A stretch of DNA of 64,000 nucleotides from Pseudomonadota bacterium. GTDB taxonomy: Bacteria; Desulfobacterota; Desulfobulbia; Desulfobulbales; Desulfocapsaceae. Below are positions 16,713 through 27,834 of the stretch, in pieces; the stretch's first letter is position 1, and each line of letters starts with the position of its first letter. The notes under the pieces were generated by a model. It did not search any database, was not told where the DNA came from, and saw nothing but the letters and a program-made list of their open reading frames with translations. Both the position numbers and the translations under genes were made by a program. Location: the NCBI GenBank assembly GCA_023412495.1, contig JAEYNP010000059.1, positions 1 through 64,000 of the forward strand, read 5' to 3'.

Positions 16713-19508
16713 ATGAAAACCGAGCTTTACGATATAGACAACATCGGCTATGCCGAAGAATTGTGGCAACGGTACCGCCGGGATCCCGAGGACATCCCCC
16801 CGGAATGGCGGGAATATTTCGACAGCCTCGAGCATCCGGAGCCGGTCGACCTCAGCCGGGGCATAGAGCAGCTGCACCAGGGGTTCGGCCCCGGCGGCAA
16901 GGTCTGCGCCGGCTGCGGACGCGCCGAGGCGATGTCCTTTCTCCAGTACAACGTGAGCCTCTTGGTCCGCAACTACCGGGTGCGCGGCCATCTGCTCGCC
17001 AGAGTCAATCCCCTGGGCAATCCCCGGACCAGCCTGCCGGAGCTTTCCCCCTCCTACTACGGCATGACCGACGAGGATCTCGAGTTGCTGTTCAACTTCA
17101 GTCAGATCTCCGGCAACAGGGCCTTGCCGCTGCGCGAGATCATCGGGATCATGCGGGACACCTACACCGGGTCGATCGGCGTCCAGTTCATGCACATCGA
17201 CGCCCTGAACGAACGGGAGTGGCTGCAGGAACGGATGGAACGGTCAAGAAACACCATCAAGCTGAGCAGGAGGCAGCAGATCCGCATCCTCGAGCGGCTG
17301 ACCGACGCGGTGGTCTTCGAGCAGTTCATCCAGAAAAAATTCGTCGGCGCCAAGTCATTTTCGCTCGAAGGGGCGGAGACTCTCATCCCGCTGCTCGACC
17401 AGGCGATAGAAAAGGCGGCGGCGCAGGGGGTGGACAATATCGTCATCGGCATGCCCCACCGCGGCCGCCTGAACGTGCTCGCCAACATCATGGGCAAGCA
17501 CGCCGCCACTATCTTCAGCGAGTTCCAGGACGCCGACCCGGAACTCAACATCGGTCGGGGCGACGTGAAGTACCACAAGGGCTACCACCGGGTCTGGTCC
17601 ACCGACGACGATAAGCAGGTCATCCTCGACCTCTCCTTCAACCCGAGCCACCTGGAGTATGTCGGCCCCGTGGCCCAGGGTGCGCTGAAGGCCCGGCAGG
17701 TCAGGCGAGGCAACGACATGCCGCTTAAGGGCCTTCTCATTCTTATCCACGGTGACGCCGCCGTCGCCGGCGAGGGCATCGTCCAGGAGACCCTGAACCT
17801 CTCCGGCCTCACCGGCTTCTCGGTGGGCGGCACGCTCCATATCGTGGTCAACAACCAGATCGGCTTCACCACCCTGCCCTCGGAGGGCCGCTCCACCGTC
17901 TACGCCAGCGACGTGGCCAAGATGCTGCAGTCACCCATCTTCCACGTCAACGGCGAGACCCCCGACGCAGTGGCCCAGTGCCTCGACCTGGCGCTCGATT
18001 TCCGCAGGCAGTTCCAGCGGGATGTGGTGATCGACATGTATTGCTACCGCCGGCGCGGCCACAACGAGGGCGACGAGCCGCGTTTCACCCAGCCCCTCAT
18101 GTACCAACAGATCGACCGGCGGCCGACCGTGATGCGGCGCTACACCGAGCACCTGGTCTCTTTGGGAGAACTGACCAAGGAGGAGGCGGAAGCGATCCGA
18201 CGCTCGCGGGAGCAGTACCTGGAGGAGGAGTACGGCAAGCTTGTCGCCGACAAGGAGAGCGCCTCGAAGCGGGGCCTCTTCGTACCTTCTTCCGGACGGT
18301 ACGTGGGCGGCGCGGACGACCAGGTGGAAGAGATCGAGACCGGGGTCGCCGCGGAGACGCTTGCGCGGTTGGGCGAGGCGGTGACGACGGTGCCGCCGGG
18401 ATTTGCCGTCAACCCGAAGATCGCAAGACTCCTCGACACGCGAAGGAAGATGTGCCGAGGAGAGCAGCCGCTCGACTGGGGCGCGGCGGAGACGCTCGCC
18501 TATGCCTCGCTCGTGGCGGAACAGGTCCCCATCAGGCTCTGCGGCCAGGACACCCAGCGCGGCACCTTCAGCCACCGGCACAGCGTCCTTCACGACGTGG
18601 AGAACGGGGCGATCTACATGCCGCTCGCGGGCATCGGCCAGGACCAGGGCCGGATCGACATCATCAACAGCCCGCTCACCGAAGGGGCGGTGCTGGGCTT
18701 CGAGTACGGCTACTCCACCGCCTACCCCGAATCCCTGGTGATCTGGGAGGCGCAGTTCGGCGACTTCGCCAACGCCGCCCAGGTCTACATCGACCAGTTC
18801 ATCGCCTCGGCGGAGACCAAGTGGAACCTGCTGTCGGGACTCGTGCTCTTTCTGCCCCACGGCCTCGAGGGCACGGGGCCAGAGCACGCCAGCGCACGGA
18901 TGGAGCGCTTCCTCGCCAACGCCGCCACCGACAACTACCAGGTGGTCTCCCCGACCGAGCCGGCGCAGATCTTCCACCTGCTGCGCCGCCAGGTGATGCG
19001 CCGGATCAGAAAACCCCTCATCGTCATGTCGCCCAAGAGCCTCCTGCGCCACCCCGAGGCGGTGTCGCCGCTCCCGGCGCTCACCACCGGCACCTTCCAT
19101 AAGATCCTGCCGGACCCCGAGGCCGACCCGGAAAACGTCCGGCATATCCTGCTCTGCACCGGCAAGCTCTACTACGATCTCGTGCAGGGGCGCAGGGAGC
19201 GGGAGCTGAGCGATGTGGCCATCGTCCGCCTGGAGCAGCTCTATCCGCTTCCGGAGGTGGCGCTCATGTCCGCGCTGTCCCGCTACCCGAGAGGCATTCC
19301 GCTCACCTGGGTGCAGGAGGAGCCCCTCAACATGGGCGCCTATACATTTATCCGCCTGCGCTTCGGGGACCTGCTCCGGGAGCATTGGCGATTCGACAAG
19401 GTCGGCCGGCCGGAATCGGCCACGCCGGCCACCGGCTCGGCCGCCAGTCATAAACTCGAACAGACCTTGTTGATCCATCAAGCATTTAAGAGAGGGGAAA
19501 AAGGATGA
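16713..19508 (+). CDS. sucA: 2-oxoglutarate dehydrogenase E1 component
   Basis: 931 residues, normal for SucA. It decarboxylates 2-oxoglutarate with thiamine diphosphate and passes the succinyl group to the SucB lipoyl arm. The N-terminus has the E1 signature ([25 protein letters not shown]). [13 protein letters not shown] and [18 protein letters not shown] with [10 protein letters not shown] form the ThDP site. The C-terminal half has [18 protein letters not shown] and [17 protein letters not shown] precedes the ATG. It overlaps sucB by four bases and starts a sucA-sucB-lpd operon, implying an oxidative TCA cycle. Confidence 0.97.
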   Translation: MKTELYDIDNIGYAEELWQRYRRDPEDIPPEWREYFDSLEHPEPVDLSRGIEQLHQGFGPGGKVCAGCGRAEAMSFLQYNVSLLVRNYRVRGHLLARVNPLGNPRTSLPELSPSYYGMTDEDLELLFNFSQISGNRALPLREIIGIMRDTYTGSIGVQFMHIDALNEREWLQERMERSRNTIKLSRRQQIRILERLTDAVVFEQFIQKKFVGAKSFSLEGAETLIPLLDQAIEKAAAQGVDNIVIGMPHRGRLNVLANIMGKHAATIFSEFQDADPELNIGRGDVKYHKGYHRVWSTDDDKQVILDLSFNPSHLEYVGPVAQGALKARQVRRGNDMPLKGLLILIHGDAAVAGEGIVQETLNLSGLTGFSVGGTLHIVVNNQIGFTTLPSEGRSTVYASDVAKMLQSPIFHVNGETPDAVAQCLDLALDFRRQFQRDVVIDMYCYRRRGHNEGDEPRFTQPLMYQQIDRRPTVMRRYTEHLVSLGELTKEEAEAIRRSREQYLEEEYGKLVADKESASKRGLFVPSSGRYVGGADDQVEEIETGVAAETLARLGEAVTTVPPGFAVNPKIARLLDTRRKMCRGEQPLDWGAAETLAYASLVAEQVPIRLCGQDTQRGTFSHRHSVLHDVENGAIYMPLAGIGQDQGRIDIINSPLTEGAVLGFEYGYSTAYPESLVIWEAQFGDFANAAQVYIDQFIASAETKWNLLSGLVLFLPHGLEGTGPEHASARMERFLANAATDNYQVVSPTEPAQIFHLLRRQVMRRIRKPLIVMSPKSLLRHPEAVSPLPALTTGTFHKILPDPEADPENVRHILLCTGKLYYDLVQGRRERELSDVAIVRLEQLYPLPEVALMSALSRYPRGIPLTWVQEEPLNMGAYTFIRLRFGDLLREHWRFDKVGRPESATPATGSAASHKLEQTLLIHQAFKRGEKG

Positions 19509-20758
19509 TCATCGAAATCAGGGTGCCCGACCTGGGAGAATCGATCAGCGAAGTCGAGATCGGCGAGTGGCTGGTAGGAATCGGCGAGACGGTGCATATG
19601 GACGACTCGCTGGTGGCCATCGAGTCGGAAAAGGCCACGGTGGAACTGCCCTCGCCCGAGGAAGGGGTTCTGGTGGAGATCGTCAAGCAGCAGGGGGAGA
19701 AGGCCCGGTCGGGAGATATCATCGCAAAGATCGATACCGCCCCGGCGGCGAAAGAAAAGCCCGCCGAAGCCCCGGCCGAACCGGAACCGGCCAAAACCGG
19801 ACCGCCGGAAGAGGCAAAGGAAGAATCGAAGTCCGGAGCGGAGACGAAGGTGATGCCCGCCGCAGCCCGGATCCTCGCCCATGAAAAGGTCGCTCCCGAA
19901 CAGGTGACGCCCACCGGGCCGGGCGAGCGGATCCTCAAGGAGGACGCCATGCGGGCCGTGGCCGGCCTGCGCCCGGAAGCCCCGGCCCGGACCGAGGCCG
20001 AGGGAGTCAGGCCGGAGCCGGCACCCTCGCCGGGCGAGCCTCCTGCCGCCCCTGAACCGGAGATGGAGCGCCGGGTGCCCATGAGCCTGCTCCGCCGCAC
20101 CATCGCCACCAGGCTGCTGGAAGCCACGCGGACCATGGCGATCCTCACCACCTTCAACGAGGCGGACATGTCGGCGGTGAAGAAGGTGCGGGCCGAGATG
20201 GGGCCGCCGTTTGCCGAAAAGTACGGGGTGCGTCTCGGTTTCATGTCCTTCTTCGTCCGGGCCGTCGTGGCGGGCCTCAAGGAGTTTCCCATCGTCAATG
20301 CCATGATCGACGGCAACGAGATCGTCTACCGGGAGCATATCGACATCGGCGTCGCCATCGGGGGCGGCAAGGGGCTGGTGGTGCCGGTCCTCCGCCACGC
20401 CGAGCGCATGAGTTTCGCCGAGATCGAGAAGAGAATCGCGGACTACGGTCAGAAGGCCAAGAACAACACGCTGTCGCCCGAGGAGCTGCGGGGCGGGACG
20501 TTTACCATCAGCAACGGCGGGGTCTACGGCTCCATGCTGTCGACGCCCATCGTCAATCCGCCGCAGAGCGCCATCCTCGGCCTGCACGCCATCAAGGACC
20601 GGCCTGTGGCGGTGGACGGCGAGGTGGTGATCCGGCCGGTGATGTACCTCGCCCTCTCCTACGACCACCGGATCATCGACGGCCGCGAGGCAGTGACTTT
20701 CCTCAAGGGCATCAAGGAGCGGATCGAAGAGCCGCAGAAACTTCTCCTGGAGATCTGA
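19505..20758 (+). CDS. sucB: Dihydrolipoyl succinyltransferase (2-OGDH E2)
   Basis: 417 residues. The lipoyl domain (1-77) has lipoyl-Lys43 in [10 protein letters not shown] Pro/Ala/Glu-rich linker follows, then a peripheral-subunit-binding domain (about 115-155, [19 protein letters not shown]). A second linker leads to the CoA-dependent catalytic domain (about 195-417) with [12 protein letters not shown] and the active-site [13 protein letters not shown]. It transfers succinyl from lipoate to CoA. The start codon overlaps the sucA stop (ATGA) and lpd begins two bases after its stop, so the three are translated together. Confidence 0.97.
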   Translation: MIIEIRVPDLGESISEVEIGEWLVGIGETVHMDDSLVAIESEKATVELPSPEEGVLVEIVKQQGEKARSGDIIAKIDTAPAAKEKPAEAPAEPEPAKTGPPEEAKEESKSGAETKVMPAAARILAHEKVAPEQVTPTGPGERILKEDAMRAVAGLRPEAPARTEAEGVRPEPAPSPGEPPAAPEPEMERRVPMSLLRRTIATRLLEATRTMAILTTFNEADMSAVKKVRAEMGPPFAEKYGVRLGFMSFFVRAVVAGLKEFPIVNAMIDGNEIVYREHIDIGVAIGGGKGLVVPVLRHAERMSFAEIEKRIADYGQKAKNNTLSPEELRGGTFTISNGGVYGSMLSTPIVNPPQSAILGLHAIKDRPVAVDGEVVIRPVMYLALSYDHRIIDGREAVTFLKGIKERIEEPQKLLLEI

Positions 20759-20760
20759 TT

Positions 20761-22158
20761 ATGGCCGAGGCAACCGGAATGTATGATCTCCTGGTGATCG
20801 GCGCCGGCCCCGGCGGCTATGTGGCCGCCATCCGCGCCGCCCAGCTGGGCAAAAAGGTCGCCTGCGTGGAGAAGGACAACTCTTTAGGCGGCACCTGCCT
20901 GAACGTCGGCTGCATCCCGAGCAAGGCCCTGCTCGAGTCCTCGTACAGGTTCCATGAGTGCAGGACCTCGCTTGCCGCCCACGGTATCGCGGTGGGGGAA
21001 GTGAGGCTCGACCTCGCGGCGATGATGGCGAGGAAGGACGCGGTGGTGAAAACCCTCACCTCGGGCATCGACTTTCTCTTCAAGAAGAACAGGATCGACC
21101 GGTACCTGGGCACGGCCAGGTTCCTTGACTCCGGGACGGTGGAGGTGTCGGGGAACGGGACGATTCAGCGGCTTTCGGCCCGCGCCATCCTCATCGCCAC
21201 GGGCAGCACGGCGGCGTCCATCCCGGGAGTGGTTATGGACGGCAGGCAGGTGGTGTCCAGCACCGAGGCGCTCGCCTTCCCCGAAGTGCCGAAGAACCTG
21301 GTGGTAGCCGGCGCCGGGGCGGTGGGTCTGGAAATGGGCTCGGTCTGGCAGCGGCTGGGAGCGGAGGTCACGGTAGTGGAATATCTCGACCGGGTGCTGC
21401 CGACGGCCGACCGCGAGATCAGCAGGCTGGCCCTGCGCTTCTTCAAGAAACAGGGTATGAAGTTTCTGCTGGGGGCGAAGATCGAGAGCATCACCCGAGT
21501 GGGCGACGGCTGCCGGGTCTCCGTCGCCGGCCGCGAAATGCTCACCGCCGACAAGGTGCTCATCGCCACCGGCAGGAAACCCAGCACGGCATCCTTAGGC
21601 TTCACCGAGTTGGGTGGCACCGTCGACAGCCGGGGCTTCATCATCGTCGATTCGCACTGGCAGACCTCGATTCCGGGGATCTACGCCATCGGCGACGTCA
21701 TCGGCGGTGCAATGCTGGCCCACAAGGCTTCGGAGGAGGGGGTGGCCTGCGTCGAACACCTCTTCACCGGCTACGGCCACGTCAACTATCAGGCGGTGCC
21801 GAGCATCGTCTACACCCACCCGGAGGTGGCCTGGGTCGGCCGGACAGAGGAGACCCTGAAGGAAGAGAACGTGCCGGTGAAGACGGGGGCCTTCTATTTC
21901 AAGGGCAACGGCCGAGCGCTGGCCCTGGGCGATGCCGACGGCATGGTCAAGGTCATCGCCCACCGCGACACCGACCGCCTGCTGGGCGTCCACATCGTCG
22001 GGCCCGCCGCCGGGGATGTGCTCGCCGAGGCGGTGGCGGCGATGGAGTTCTCGGCCAGCAGCGAGGATCTGGCCCGCACCTGCCACGCCCATCCTACTCT
22101 CTCCGAAGCACTCAAGGAAGCCGCTTTAAATGTTGAGAAGCGGGCTATTCATGGATAA
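20761..22158 (+). CDS. lpdA: Dihydrolipoyl dehydrogenase (E3)
   Basis: 465 residues. An FAD-binding GAGPGGYVAAIRAA is followed by the redox disulfide Cys46/Cys51 (GGTCLNVGCIPSK). The NAD site is GAGAVGLEMGSVWQRLGAEV, the second FAD motif is GIYAIGDV, and the C-terminal catalytic HAHPTLSEALKEA is present. It reoxidises the SucB lipoyl arm and makes NADH. It is the last gene of the suc operon; a heptamer inverted array follows its stop codon by three bases and may end or stabilise the transcript. Confidence 0.97.
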   Translation: MAEATGMYDLLVIGAGPGGYVAAIRAAQLGKKVACVEKDNSLGGTCLNVGCIPSKALLESSYRFHECRTSLAAHGIAVGEVRLDLAAMMARKDAVVKTLTSGIDFLFKKNRIDRYLGTARFLDSGTVEVSGNGTIQRLSARAILIATGSTAASIPGVVMDGRQVVSSTEALAFPEVPKNLVVAGAGAVGLEMGSVWQRLGAEVTVVEYLDRVLPTADREISRLALRFFKKQGMKFLLGAKIESITRVGDGCRVSVAGREMLTADKVLIATGRKPSTASLGFTELGGTVDSRGFIIVDSHWQTSIPGIYAIGDVIGGAMLAHKASEEGVACVEHLFTGYGHVNYQAVPSIVYTHPEVAWVGRTEETLKEENVPVKTGAFYFKGNGRALALGDADGMVKVIAHRDTDRLLGVHIVGPAAGDVLAEAVAAMEFSASSEDLARTCHAHPTLSEALKEAALNVEKRAIHG

Positions 22159-22160
22159 AA

Positions 22161-22252
22161 AAGGACTGAGTGCTGAGGACTGAGGACTGAGCAACAGCAA
22201 AAAATTAAAAGCAGTTCTCTCAGTCCTCAGCACTCAGTCCTCAGTCCTTTTA
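22161..22252 (+). repeat. GGACTGA heptamer inverted array 3
   Basis: The left arm reads as units GGACTGA, GTGCTGA, GGACTGA, GGACTGA. The right arm, read in complement, has GGACTGA, GGACTGA, GTGCTGA, GGACTGA, so the same variant is shifted by one unit. Both arms are bounded by AAAA/TTTT, giving a terminator-like hairpin on the plus strand just after lpd and before the acn ribosome site. Confidence 0.92.
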
Positions 22253-22267
22253 GTTAAGGAGGTTCGC

Positions 22268-24205
22268 ATGAAAAACCTGACACATAAAATCATCCAATCC
22301 CATTTACTCTCGGGCGATATGAAACCCGGCGAGGAAATCGCCCTCAAGATCGATCATGCCCTGCTTCAGGACGCCACGGGCACCATGGTGATGCTGGAAT
22401 TCGAGGCCCTGGGGCTGGGCAGGGTCCGGGTCGATCTCGCAGCCCAGTACGTCGACCACAACCTGCTCCAGACCGACTTCCGCAACGCCGACGACCACCG
22501 CTTCCTGCAGAGCGCCTGCGCCCGCTACGGCCTCCACTTCAGCAAGCCCGGCAACGGCATCTCGCATCAGGTCCATCTGGAGAATTTCGGCAGGCCCGGC
22601 CTGACCATGATCGGCGCCGACAGCCATACCCCGGCCGCCGCCGGCCTCTCCATGCTCGCCTTCGGGGCAGGAGGCCTGGACGTAGCCATGGCCCTGGCGG
22701 GACGTCCCTACTATCTGCCCTGCCCGAAGGTGTTGGGGGTGAAGCTCACCGGCCGGCTGCAGGACTGGGTCAGCGCCAAGGACGTCATCCTCGAGATGCT
22801 GCGCCGTTACGGGGTCAAGGGGTGCCTGGGCATGGTGGTGGAATATTACGGTCCCGGTGTCGCGACGCTTTCGGCCGAGGACCGGGAGGCCATCGGCAAC
22901 ATGGGCACGGAACTCGGGGCGACGACTTCCATCTTCCCCTCGGACGACAATACCAGAAAGTATCTGGCGGCTCAGGGGCGGGAGAGGGACTTTCAGCCGC
23001 TTTCAGCCGACGAGGGCGCGACCTACGATCTCGACGACGAGATCGATCTCGGCAAAGTCGAGCCGCTCATTGCCTGCCCATCCTCGCCGGGCAATGTGGT
23101 GCCGGTCGGCCAGGTGGCGGGGACCAAGGTGGATCAGGTGATCGTCGGGTCGAGCGCCAACAGTGGCCTCGCGGTCCTGCTCCGGGTGGCGAAAATCATG
23201 CAGGGGCGCCACAGCAGCCCGGCGACCGATTTCCATATCAACCCCAGCAGCCGCCAGGTCTACGAGAATGCGCTGGCGCAAGGGGCGATCATGGACCTCA
23301 CCCTTTCCGGGGCCAAGATCCACCAGTCCGGCTGCCTCGGCTGCATCGGCATGGGCCAGGCGCCGGGAACCGGCCAGGTGAGCCTGCGCACCTTCCCGCG
23401 CAACTTCCCCGGCCGCTCCGGCACGAAGGACGACCGGGTCTACCTCTGCTCGCCGGAGACCGCGGCGGCCGCCGCCTTGAAGGGCGTTATCAGCGACCCG
23501 CGGACGCTGGGGGCGGAGATGGCCTACCCGCAAGTCGGGGAACCGGATCAGCGACTCCTCGACCGGAGTTCCATCATCCCGCCTTCCGAGGAAGCGGCGG
23601 CCACGGAGCTGATCCGCGGCCCGAACATCAAGCCCTTCCCGCAGCTCGCCCCCCTGCCGGAGAGCCTGACGGTCAAGGTGGCGATCAGGGTGGGGGACAA
23701 TATCTCCACCGACACCATCATGCCGGCGGGAAACAAGGTGCTGCCGCTCCGCTCCAATATCGAGGCGATCAGCGACTACGTCTACTACCAGCTCAACCCC
23801 GAGTTCCACCTGCGCTGCCGGATGCTCGGCGACTGCGCGGTGATCGGCGGCGAGAACTACGGCCAGGGCTCGAGCCGGGAACACGCGGCGCTCGCCCCCC
23901 GCCATCTCGGCATCCGGGTCAAGATCGCCAAGGGCTTCGCCCGGATCCACAAAGCCAACCTGTGCAACTTCGGCATCCTGCCGCTCACTTTCAAGAACCC
24001 CGCGGACTACGACCGGCTGAACGAGACCTCGGAGCTCCGTCTCCTGGATATCAGAAAGCGCATCGAGCGAGGCGACACCGAAATCCCGGTGATGATCGAC
24101 GACCGCACCACTATCCCGACGCTGCTCGATGTCTCGATCCGCCAGCGGCAGAGCCTCATCGCCGGGGGCATGCTGAATCTGGTGCGGGGGGAATTGGGGG
24201 GCTGA
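22268..24205 (+). CDS. acn: Aconitate hydratase, Aquifex-type
   Basis: 645 residues, shorter than AcnA (about 890) and matching the compact aconitase family. It interconverts citrate and isocitrate. Domain 1-3 motifs include MIGADSHTPAAAG, NMGTELGATTSIFPSD and SGCLGCIGMGQ (two cluster-ligand Cys). The C-terminal swivel domain has ISTDTIMPAG and NYGQGSSREHAALAPR. The usual third ligand motif GSCTNS reads GSSANSG here, so Cys is Ser; LIACPSSP about 30 residues upstream offers another Cys. I cannot tell from one sequence whether this is normal for the subfamily. Strong AAGGAGG precedes the ATG. It follows the suc operon on the same strand, separated by heptamer array 3. Confidence 0.93.
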   Translation: MKNLTHKIIQSHLLSGDMKPGEEIALKIDHALLQDATGTMVMLEFEALGLGRVRVDLAAQYVDHNLLQTDFRNADDHRFLQSACARYGLHFSKPGNGISHQVHLENFGRPGLTMIGADSHTPAAAGLSMLAFGAGGLDVAMALAGRPYYLPCPKVLGVKLTGRLQDWVSAKDVILEMLRRYGVKGCLGMVVEYYGPGVATLSAEDREAIGNMGTELGATTSIFPSDDNTRKYLAAQGRERDFQPLSADEGATYDLDDEIDLGKVEPLIACPSSPGNVVPVGQVAGTKVDQVIVGSSANSGLAVLLRVAKIMQGRHSSPATDFHINPSSRQVYENALAQGAIMDLTLSGAKIHQSGCLGCIGMGQAPGTGQVSLRTFPRNFPGRSGTKDDRVYLCSPETAAAAALKGVISDPRTLGAEMAYPQVGEPDQRLLDRSSIIPPSEEAAATELIRGPNIKPFPQLAPLPESLTVKVAIRVGDNISTDTIMPAGNKVLPLRSNIEAISDYVYYQLNPEFHLRCRMLGDCAVIGGENYGQGSSREHAALAPRHLGIRVKIAKGFARIHKANLCNFGILPLTFKNPADYDRLNETSELRLLDIRKRIERGDTEIPVMIDDRTTIPTLLDVSIRQRQSLIAGGMLNLVRGELGG

Positions 24206-24281
24206 ACCTGGGGTACGACAACCCCAAGAGGACGAGCAAGGCTGGGCCATTGGGAACAGATTCAGCCAAGGGATCAATCAT

Positions 24282-25211
24282 ATGGAAACGAAACGGATTC
24301 TCTCTCTCGGCAGTATAAACGTGGATTTCCAGGTACGGGCGGACCGCTGGCCGGAGCCCGGCGAGGTCTCGATGGGAAACGAGTTCCTCATGTCTGCGGG
24401 CGGCAAGGGAGCCAACGTGGCGTACCTGGCACGAAAGCTGGGTGCGGATGTTCGGCTTATGGCGAGAACGGGCGACGACATCCTTGCGGGAATTGCCCGC
24501 GATCCCCTGGAGAGACTCGGTGTCGATCTCCGCCATACCAACTCCATTCCCGGAACTGCAACGGGTGCGGCGATGATCCGCGTGCAGCCGGATGGGGATA
24601 AGTCGATCCTCCTGGCGGGTAACGCCAACGAACTTTGGCGGCAAGAAGATCTGGACGATGTCTCCGCCGCCATCGCCGAGGCTCCTTCCGGGTCCATTCT
24701 GGTTGCGGACCTGGAGATTTCGGGATTCGTGGTGAAAAAAATCCTTGCGGCCGCCAGAAGGAGAGGTGTCGCCGTAATTTTCGATCCCTCCCCGGCAGAT
24801 CGGTTCGATGCAGATTTGAACCCGTTCGTGGACTTCATCACCCCCAATGCCTTTGAGGCGGAAAAACTCACAGGGGTCCGGATAGATACCCCGGAGGACG
24901 GTTTTCGGGCGGGGGAGGTCTTGCTCGAGCGCGGCGTGGGGACCGCCCTGGTCAAGCTCGGCCGCGGCGGCTGCATCGTGGTGGGCCAAGGTGTCCGCGA
25001 GCATGTGCAATCAAGAGAAATAGAACCGGTTGACACCACCGGTTCCGGCGATGCCTTTGCCGGCGCGCTGGCCGTTGCGCTTCTGGGCGGATCGCAGTCC
25101 ACCGCCGCGGCCCGGTTCGCCGTCGCGGCAGCAACCCTGGCTGCCACCCGATATGGCGCCCAGGCGAGCTATCCCTCGCGGGTAGAGCTCGAGGGATGGC
25201 TGCATCGGTGA
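24282..25211 (+). CDS. PfkB-family sugar kinase, ribokinase-like
   Basis: 309 residues. It has the N-terminal PfkB signature (GGKGANVAYLARKLGADV), the start LSLGSINVDF, and the C-terminal DTTGSGDAFAGALAVALL with the catalytic Asp. Closest in pattern to ribokinase (RbsK), which phosphorylates ribose at O5; related kinases for other sugars or nucleosides cannot be excluded. AAGGGA lies upstream of the ATG. It comes 76 bases after acn and is followed by a convergent terminator. Confidence 0.88.
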   Translation: METKRILSLGSINVDFQVRADRWPEPGEVSMGNEFLMSAGGKGANVAYLARKLGADVRLMARTGDDILAGIARDPLERLGVDLRHTNSIPGTATGAAMIRVQPDGDKSILLAGNANELWRQEDLDDVSAAIAEAPSGSILVADLEISGFVVKKILAAARRRGVAVIFDPSPADRFDADLNPFVDFITPNAFEAEKLTGVRIDTPEDGFRAGEVLLERGVGTALVKLGRGGCIVVGQGVREHVQSREIEPVDTTGSGDAFAGALAVALLGGSQSTAAARFAVAAATLAATRYGAQASYPSRVELEGWLHR

Positions 25212-25246
25212 GGCGCCTTTCGGTGAAGACGCGCCTCAAAAGATAC

Positions 25247-25279
25247 GGCCGGAGAGTCCGCCGCTCCGGCCGGTTTCTT
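25247..25279 (+). terminator. Hairpin terminator between convergent genes
   Basis: GGCCGGAG (25247-25254) pairs with CTCCGGCC (25264-25271), followed by GGTTTCTTG. It lies 36 bases after the sugar kinase and before the convergent chemoreceptor gene. A weaker GAGGCG/CGCCTC stem precedes it. Confidence 0.7.
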
Positions 25280-25316
25280 GCGACAACTGCGGGTGACGGG
25301 TCGCCGAGGAATCTTG

Positions 25317-27314
25317 TCAGACTTTAAAACTGCCGACGATCGAGTTCAATTCCGAGGCCATCTGCTGTAAGCCTTCCGAGCTGCTGCGCACCTGATTGCT
25401 GCTTTCGGTTATGGCTGTCGCCGCGAGATTGACTCTGGCGATATCCGCTGTGATCATACCGGCGACATTCGAACTCTGGCTGACGTTTTCGTTGACCTCC
25501 TGAATGCCCTGACTGGCTTGAGAAATATTGTTGGCGATCTCCCTGGTCGCCGCAGTCTGTTCCTCAACGGCCGCCGCTATGGTGGTAACGATCTCGTTCA
25601 CGCCGCCGATGACCGCGGAAATCTGATCAATTTCCGCCACCGTCAGGCTGGTGGTCCGCTGGACCTCCTCGATCTGCTGCTTGATGTTCAAGGTCGCCGC
25701 CGCAGTCTGCTTCGCCAGGTCCTTTATTTCGTTCGCCACGACCGCGAAGCCTTTTCCAGCCTCACCGGCTCTCGCGGCCTCGATCGTCGCATTGAGGGCC
25801 AAAAGATTCGTCTGTTCGGAAATTTCGGTTATGGTCTCCGTTACCATGCCGATTCTCTGCGCCGCACTTCCCAGTTCCCCCATCTTCTCCGAAGCGTTCT
25901 TCGCCTGGTTCACGGCCTTGCTGGAAATGGCTCTCGCCTTTTCCGCGTTTTCCGATATTTCGTTGATCGTCGAACTCATTTCCTCCGCTGCGGAGGCTAC
26001 CATATTGGTGTTGGTCGAAGACTGCTCCATGGCCGCCGCCACATTGTTGAGGTTGGCGCTCATCTCTTCCGAAGCCGTCGCTACGTTCGCCGCCCGCTTT
26101 GACGTATCGACGGCCCCGTTGGCCAGATCCCTCGCTATCGTCGAAAGTTCTCTGGCGGATGAATCGACCTTGCCGGAATTTTCGGCAAGCCGGGCGATGA
26201 TGCCCTGCAGCTTTTCGACGAAGGAGTTGAACCAGAAGGCGAGTTCGCCTATCTCATCTTTTGCTCCGGCGTCAAGCCGCAGGGTAAGGTCGCCTTCGCC
26301 CTGAGCTATATCCTTGAGGCTCTCTATTGCCCGTTTGATGGGCTTGACGATGCGACCGGCGAAATAGGCGACAGCTGCGACGGTCAGGGCAATTGCCGCC
26401 AGCGTGATGATGATGCTCGCATTGCGGATCGCATTCGCCGCCTCCATGAACTCGGCTCGATCCTGAGTGACGGCGACAAACCAGGGGGCGGAGGCCAGTG
26501 GCGCAAACCCGGCTATTTTGTCTGTGCCCTTGAAGGTGTAGTCGGCGACACCTTTTTCCCCCGCAAGCATTCTCTCGGCGAGGCCTTCCATTCCATCCAG
26601 CCGGGTTATATCGAGACTGAGGATATTCTTGGCCTCGGGATGAGCCAGGATGATTCCTTTCCTGTCCGTCATGAAGCCATAGCCTGTTTCGCCGATCTTC
26701 CGTCCGGAGATGAGTTCGGTCAGGAATTCGATCTTGAGGACCACGCCGAACACTCCGACAAACCCATCCTTCTCTGTTGTCACGGGAACGCACACCACGG
26801 AAATCAGCTTGTCGGTCGCCTTCGACCTGACGATTTCGCCGACGATCGTCTTTTTGCCGGTTTTCACGGTGTTGAAATAGCTCTGATCGGCAATGTTGAT
26901 GCCTTTGTACTCTTTGCCGTTGTCGAGGATACCGGTAAAGACATCTCCCTTCGCGTCGCCGAGGAAGACACCCTGGTATGCGCTCCCCATTCTGTCAAAC
27001 CTTTTCTCGAGGTTCCTGAACATTCCGGCGACCTCGCCTGCCACGGCAGCCGCTCCGCCGCCGCTCACCGCCGAAAGCAGCTCGGCGATTTCCCGGTCGG
27101 CCGCCAGCGCTTCGGCAAGTTTCATTTCTTCTTTCAGGATTTGATCGGTGAGCCCGGCAAGATCCAGGGCTACGGACGCCGCCTCTTTTTTCGCAAAATC
27201 GGATAAGGCCCTGGATGATTTCATTGTCGAAAAGTAACCGGTGACGAGAAGAGGCAGCAGGACGAGGGAAATTCCGCCGACTATGAGACGGAATCGTATA
27301 GAAGAAACTTTCAT
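25317..27314 (-). CDS. Methyl-accepting chemotaxis protein, Cache sensor
   Basis: 665 residues. TM1 (about 9-28) and TM2 (about 300-322, [18 protein letters not shown]) flank a periplasmic dCache-type sensor (about 35-295) with [19 protein letters not shown] and [23 protein letters not shown] domain (about 323-375) and a signalling domain with the hairpin tip [22 protein letters not shown] follow. It probably senses a small molecule outside the inner membrane and controls a CheA kinase. No che genes lie alongside. A single-domain receiver gene lies upstream on the same strand. Confidence 0.95.
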   Translation of the reverse strand: MKVSSIRFRLIVGGISLVLLPLLVTGYFSTMKSSRALSDFAKKEAASVALDLAGLTDQILKEEMKLAEALAADREIAELLSAVSGGGAAAVAGEVAGMFRNLEKRFDRMGSAYQGVFLGDAKGDVFTGILDNGKEYKGINIADQSYFNTVKTGKKTIVGEIVRSKATDKLISVVCVPVTTEKDGFVGVFGVVLKIEFLTELISGRKIGETGYGFMTDRKGIILAHPEAKNILSLDITRLDGMEGLAERMLAGEKGVADYTFKGTDKIAGFAPLASAPWFVAVTQDRAEFMEAANAIRNASIIITLAAIALTVAAVAYFAGRIVKPIKRAIESLKDIAQGEGDLTLRLDAGAKDEIGELAFWFNSFVEKLQGIIARLAENSGKVDSSARELSTIARDLANGAVDTSKRAANVATASEEMSANLNNVAAAMEQSSTNTNMVASAAEEMSSTINEISENAEKARAISSKAVNQAKNASEKMGELGSAAQRIGMVTETITEISEQTNLLALNATIEAARAGEAGKGFAVVANEIKDLAKQTAAATLNIKQQIEEVQRTTSLTVAEIDQISAVIGGVNEIVTTIAAAVEEQTAATREIANNISQASQGIQEVNENVSQSSNVAGMITADIARVNLAATAITESSNQVRSSSEGLQQMASELNSIVGSFKV

Positions 27315-27423
27315 ATTGGCTCCATTACTGCGTGGTTTAGTCGTTTTGCCTTATCGGACGAAATTCTTTTGGCGGCGGCATCGAACGCCCTTCAATAGCC
27401 TTGAGGAACATATTTTTCACGGC

Positions 27424-27834
27424 TCACGATTCCTGGGCGGTTCTCCCCGGCCTCTGCGCACCAGGCAAGACCCGTTCGATCTCGCCAAACAATTCGTCCA
27501 TGCCGAAGGGTTTCTCGATGAAGCCGCTGCAAGGACAATTCACGGTTCTCATCAGCGCCTCTTTCATGCCGCAGGCGGTCATGAGCATGACCGGCAGATC
27601 GGCCCATTGCTCCCGGATTGCCAGCAAAAACCCGCAGCCATCCATACCGGGCATCAAGTAGTCGGTCAGCACCAGGGCGAATTCAGAGTCTGTTTCGAGC
27701 AGGCGCAAGCCATCCGCGGCGTTGCGGGCTGTCTCCACCGTATAATCCCGGCTGCGCAGCACCAGCTGCAGCACCTTGAGGATCTCCGGCTCATCGTCGA
27801 CGAGCAATATTTTCAACCGTGTTCCCTGATGCAT
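27424..27834 (-). CDS. Single-domain response regulator (CheY-like)
   Basis: 136 residues, a receiver only. Asp13/Asp14 form the acidic pocket, Asp58 is the phospho-acceptor (LTDYLMPGMDG), Thr is in MTAC and Lys in EKPFG. The ATG at 27834 (MHQGTRLKILLVDDE) is chosen because the receiver fold begins there; the frame is open 17 codons further up but without a start behind the AGGAGG seen there. It lies 109 bases upstream of the chemoreceptor on the same strand, so it may feed the same pathway. Confidence 0.88.
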   Translation of the reverse strand: MHQGTRLKILLVDDEPEILKVLQLVLRSRDYTVETARNAADGLRLLETDSEFALVLTDYLMPGMDGCGFLLAIREQWADLPVMLMTACGMKEALMRTVNCPCSGFIEKPFGMDELFGEIERVLPGAQRPGRTAQES

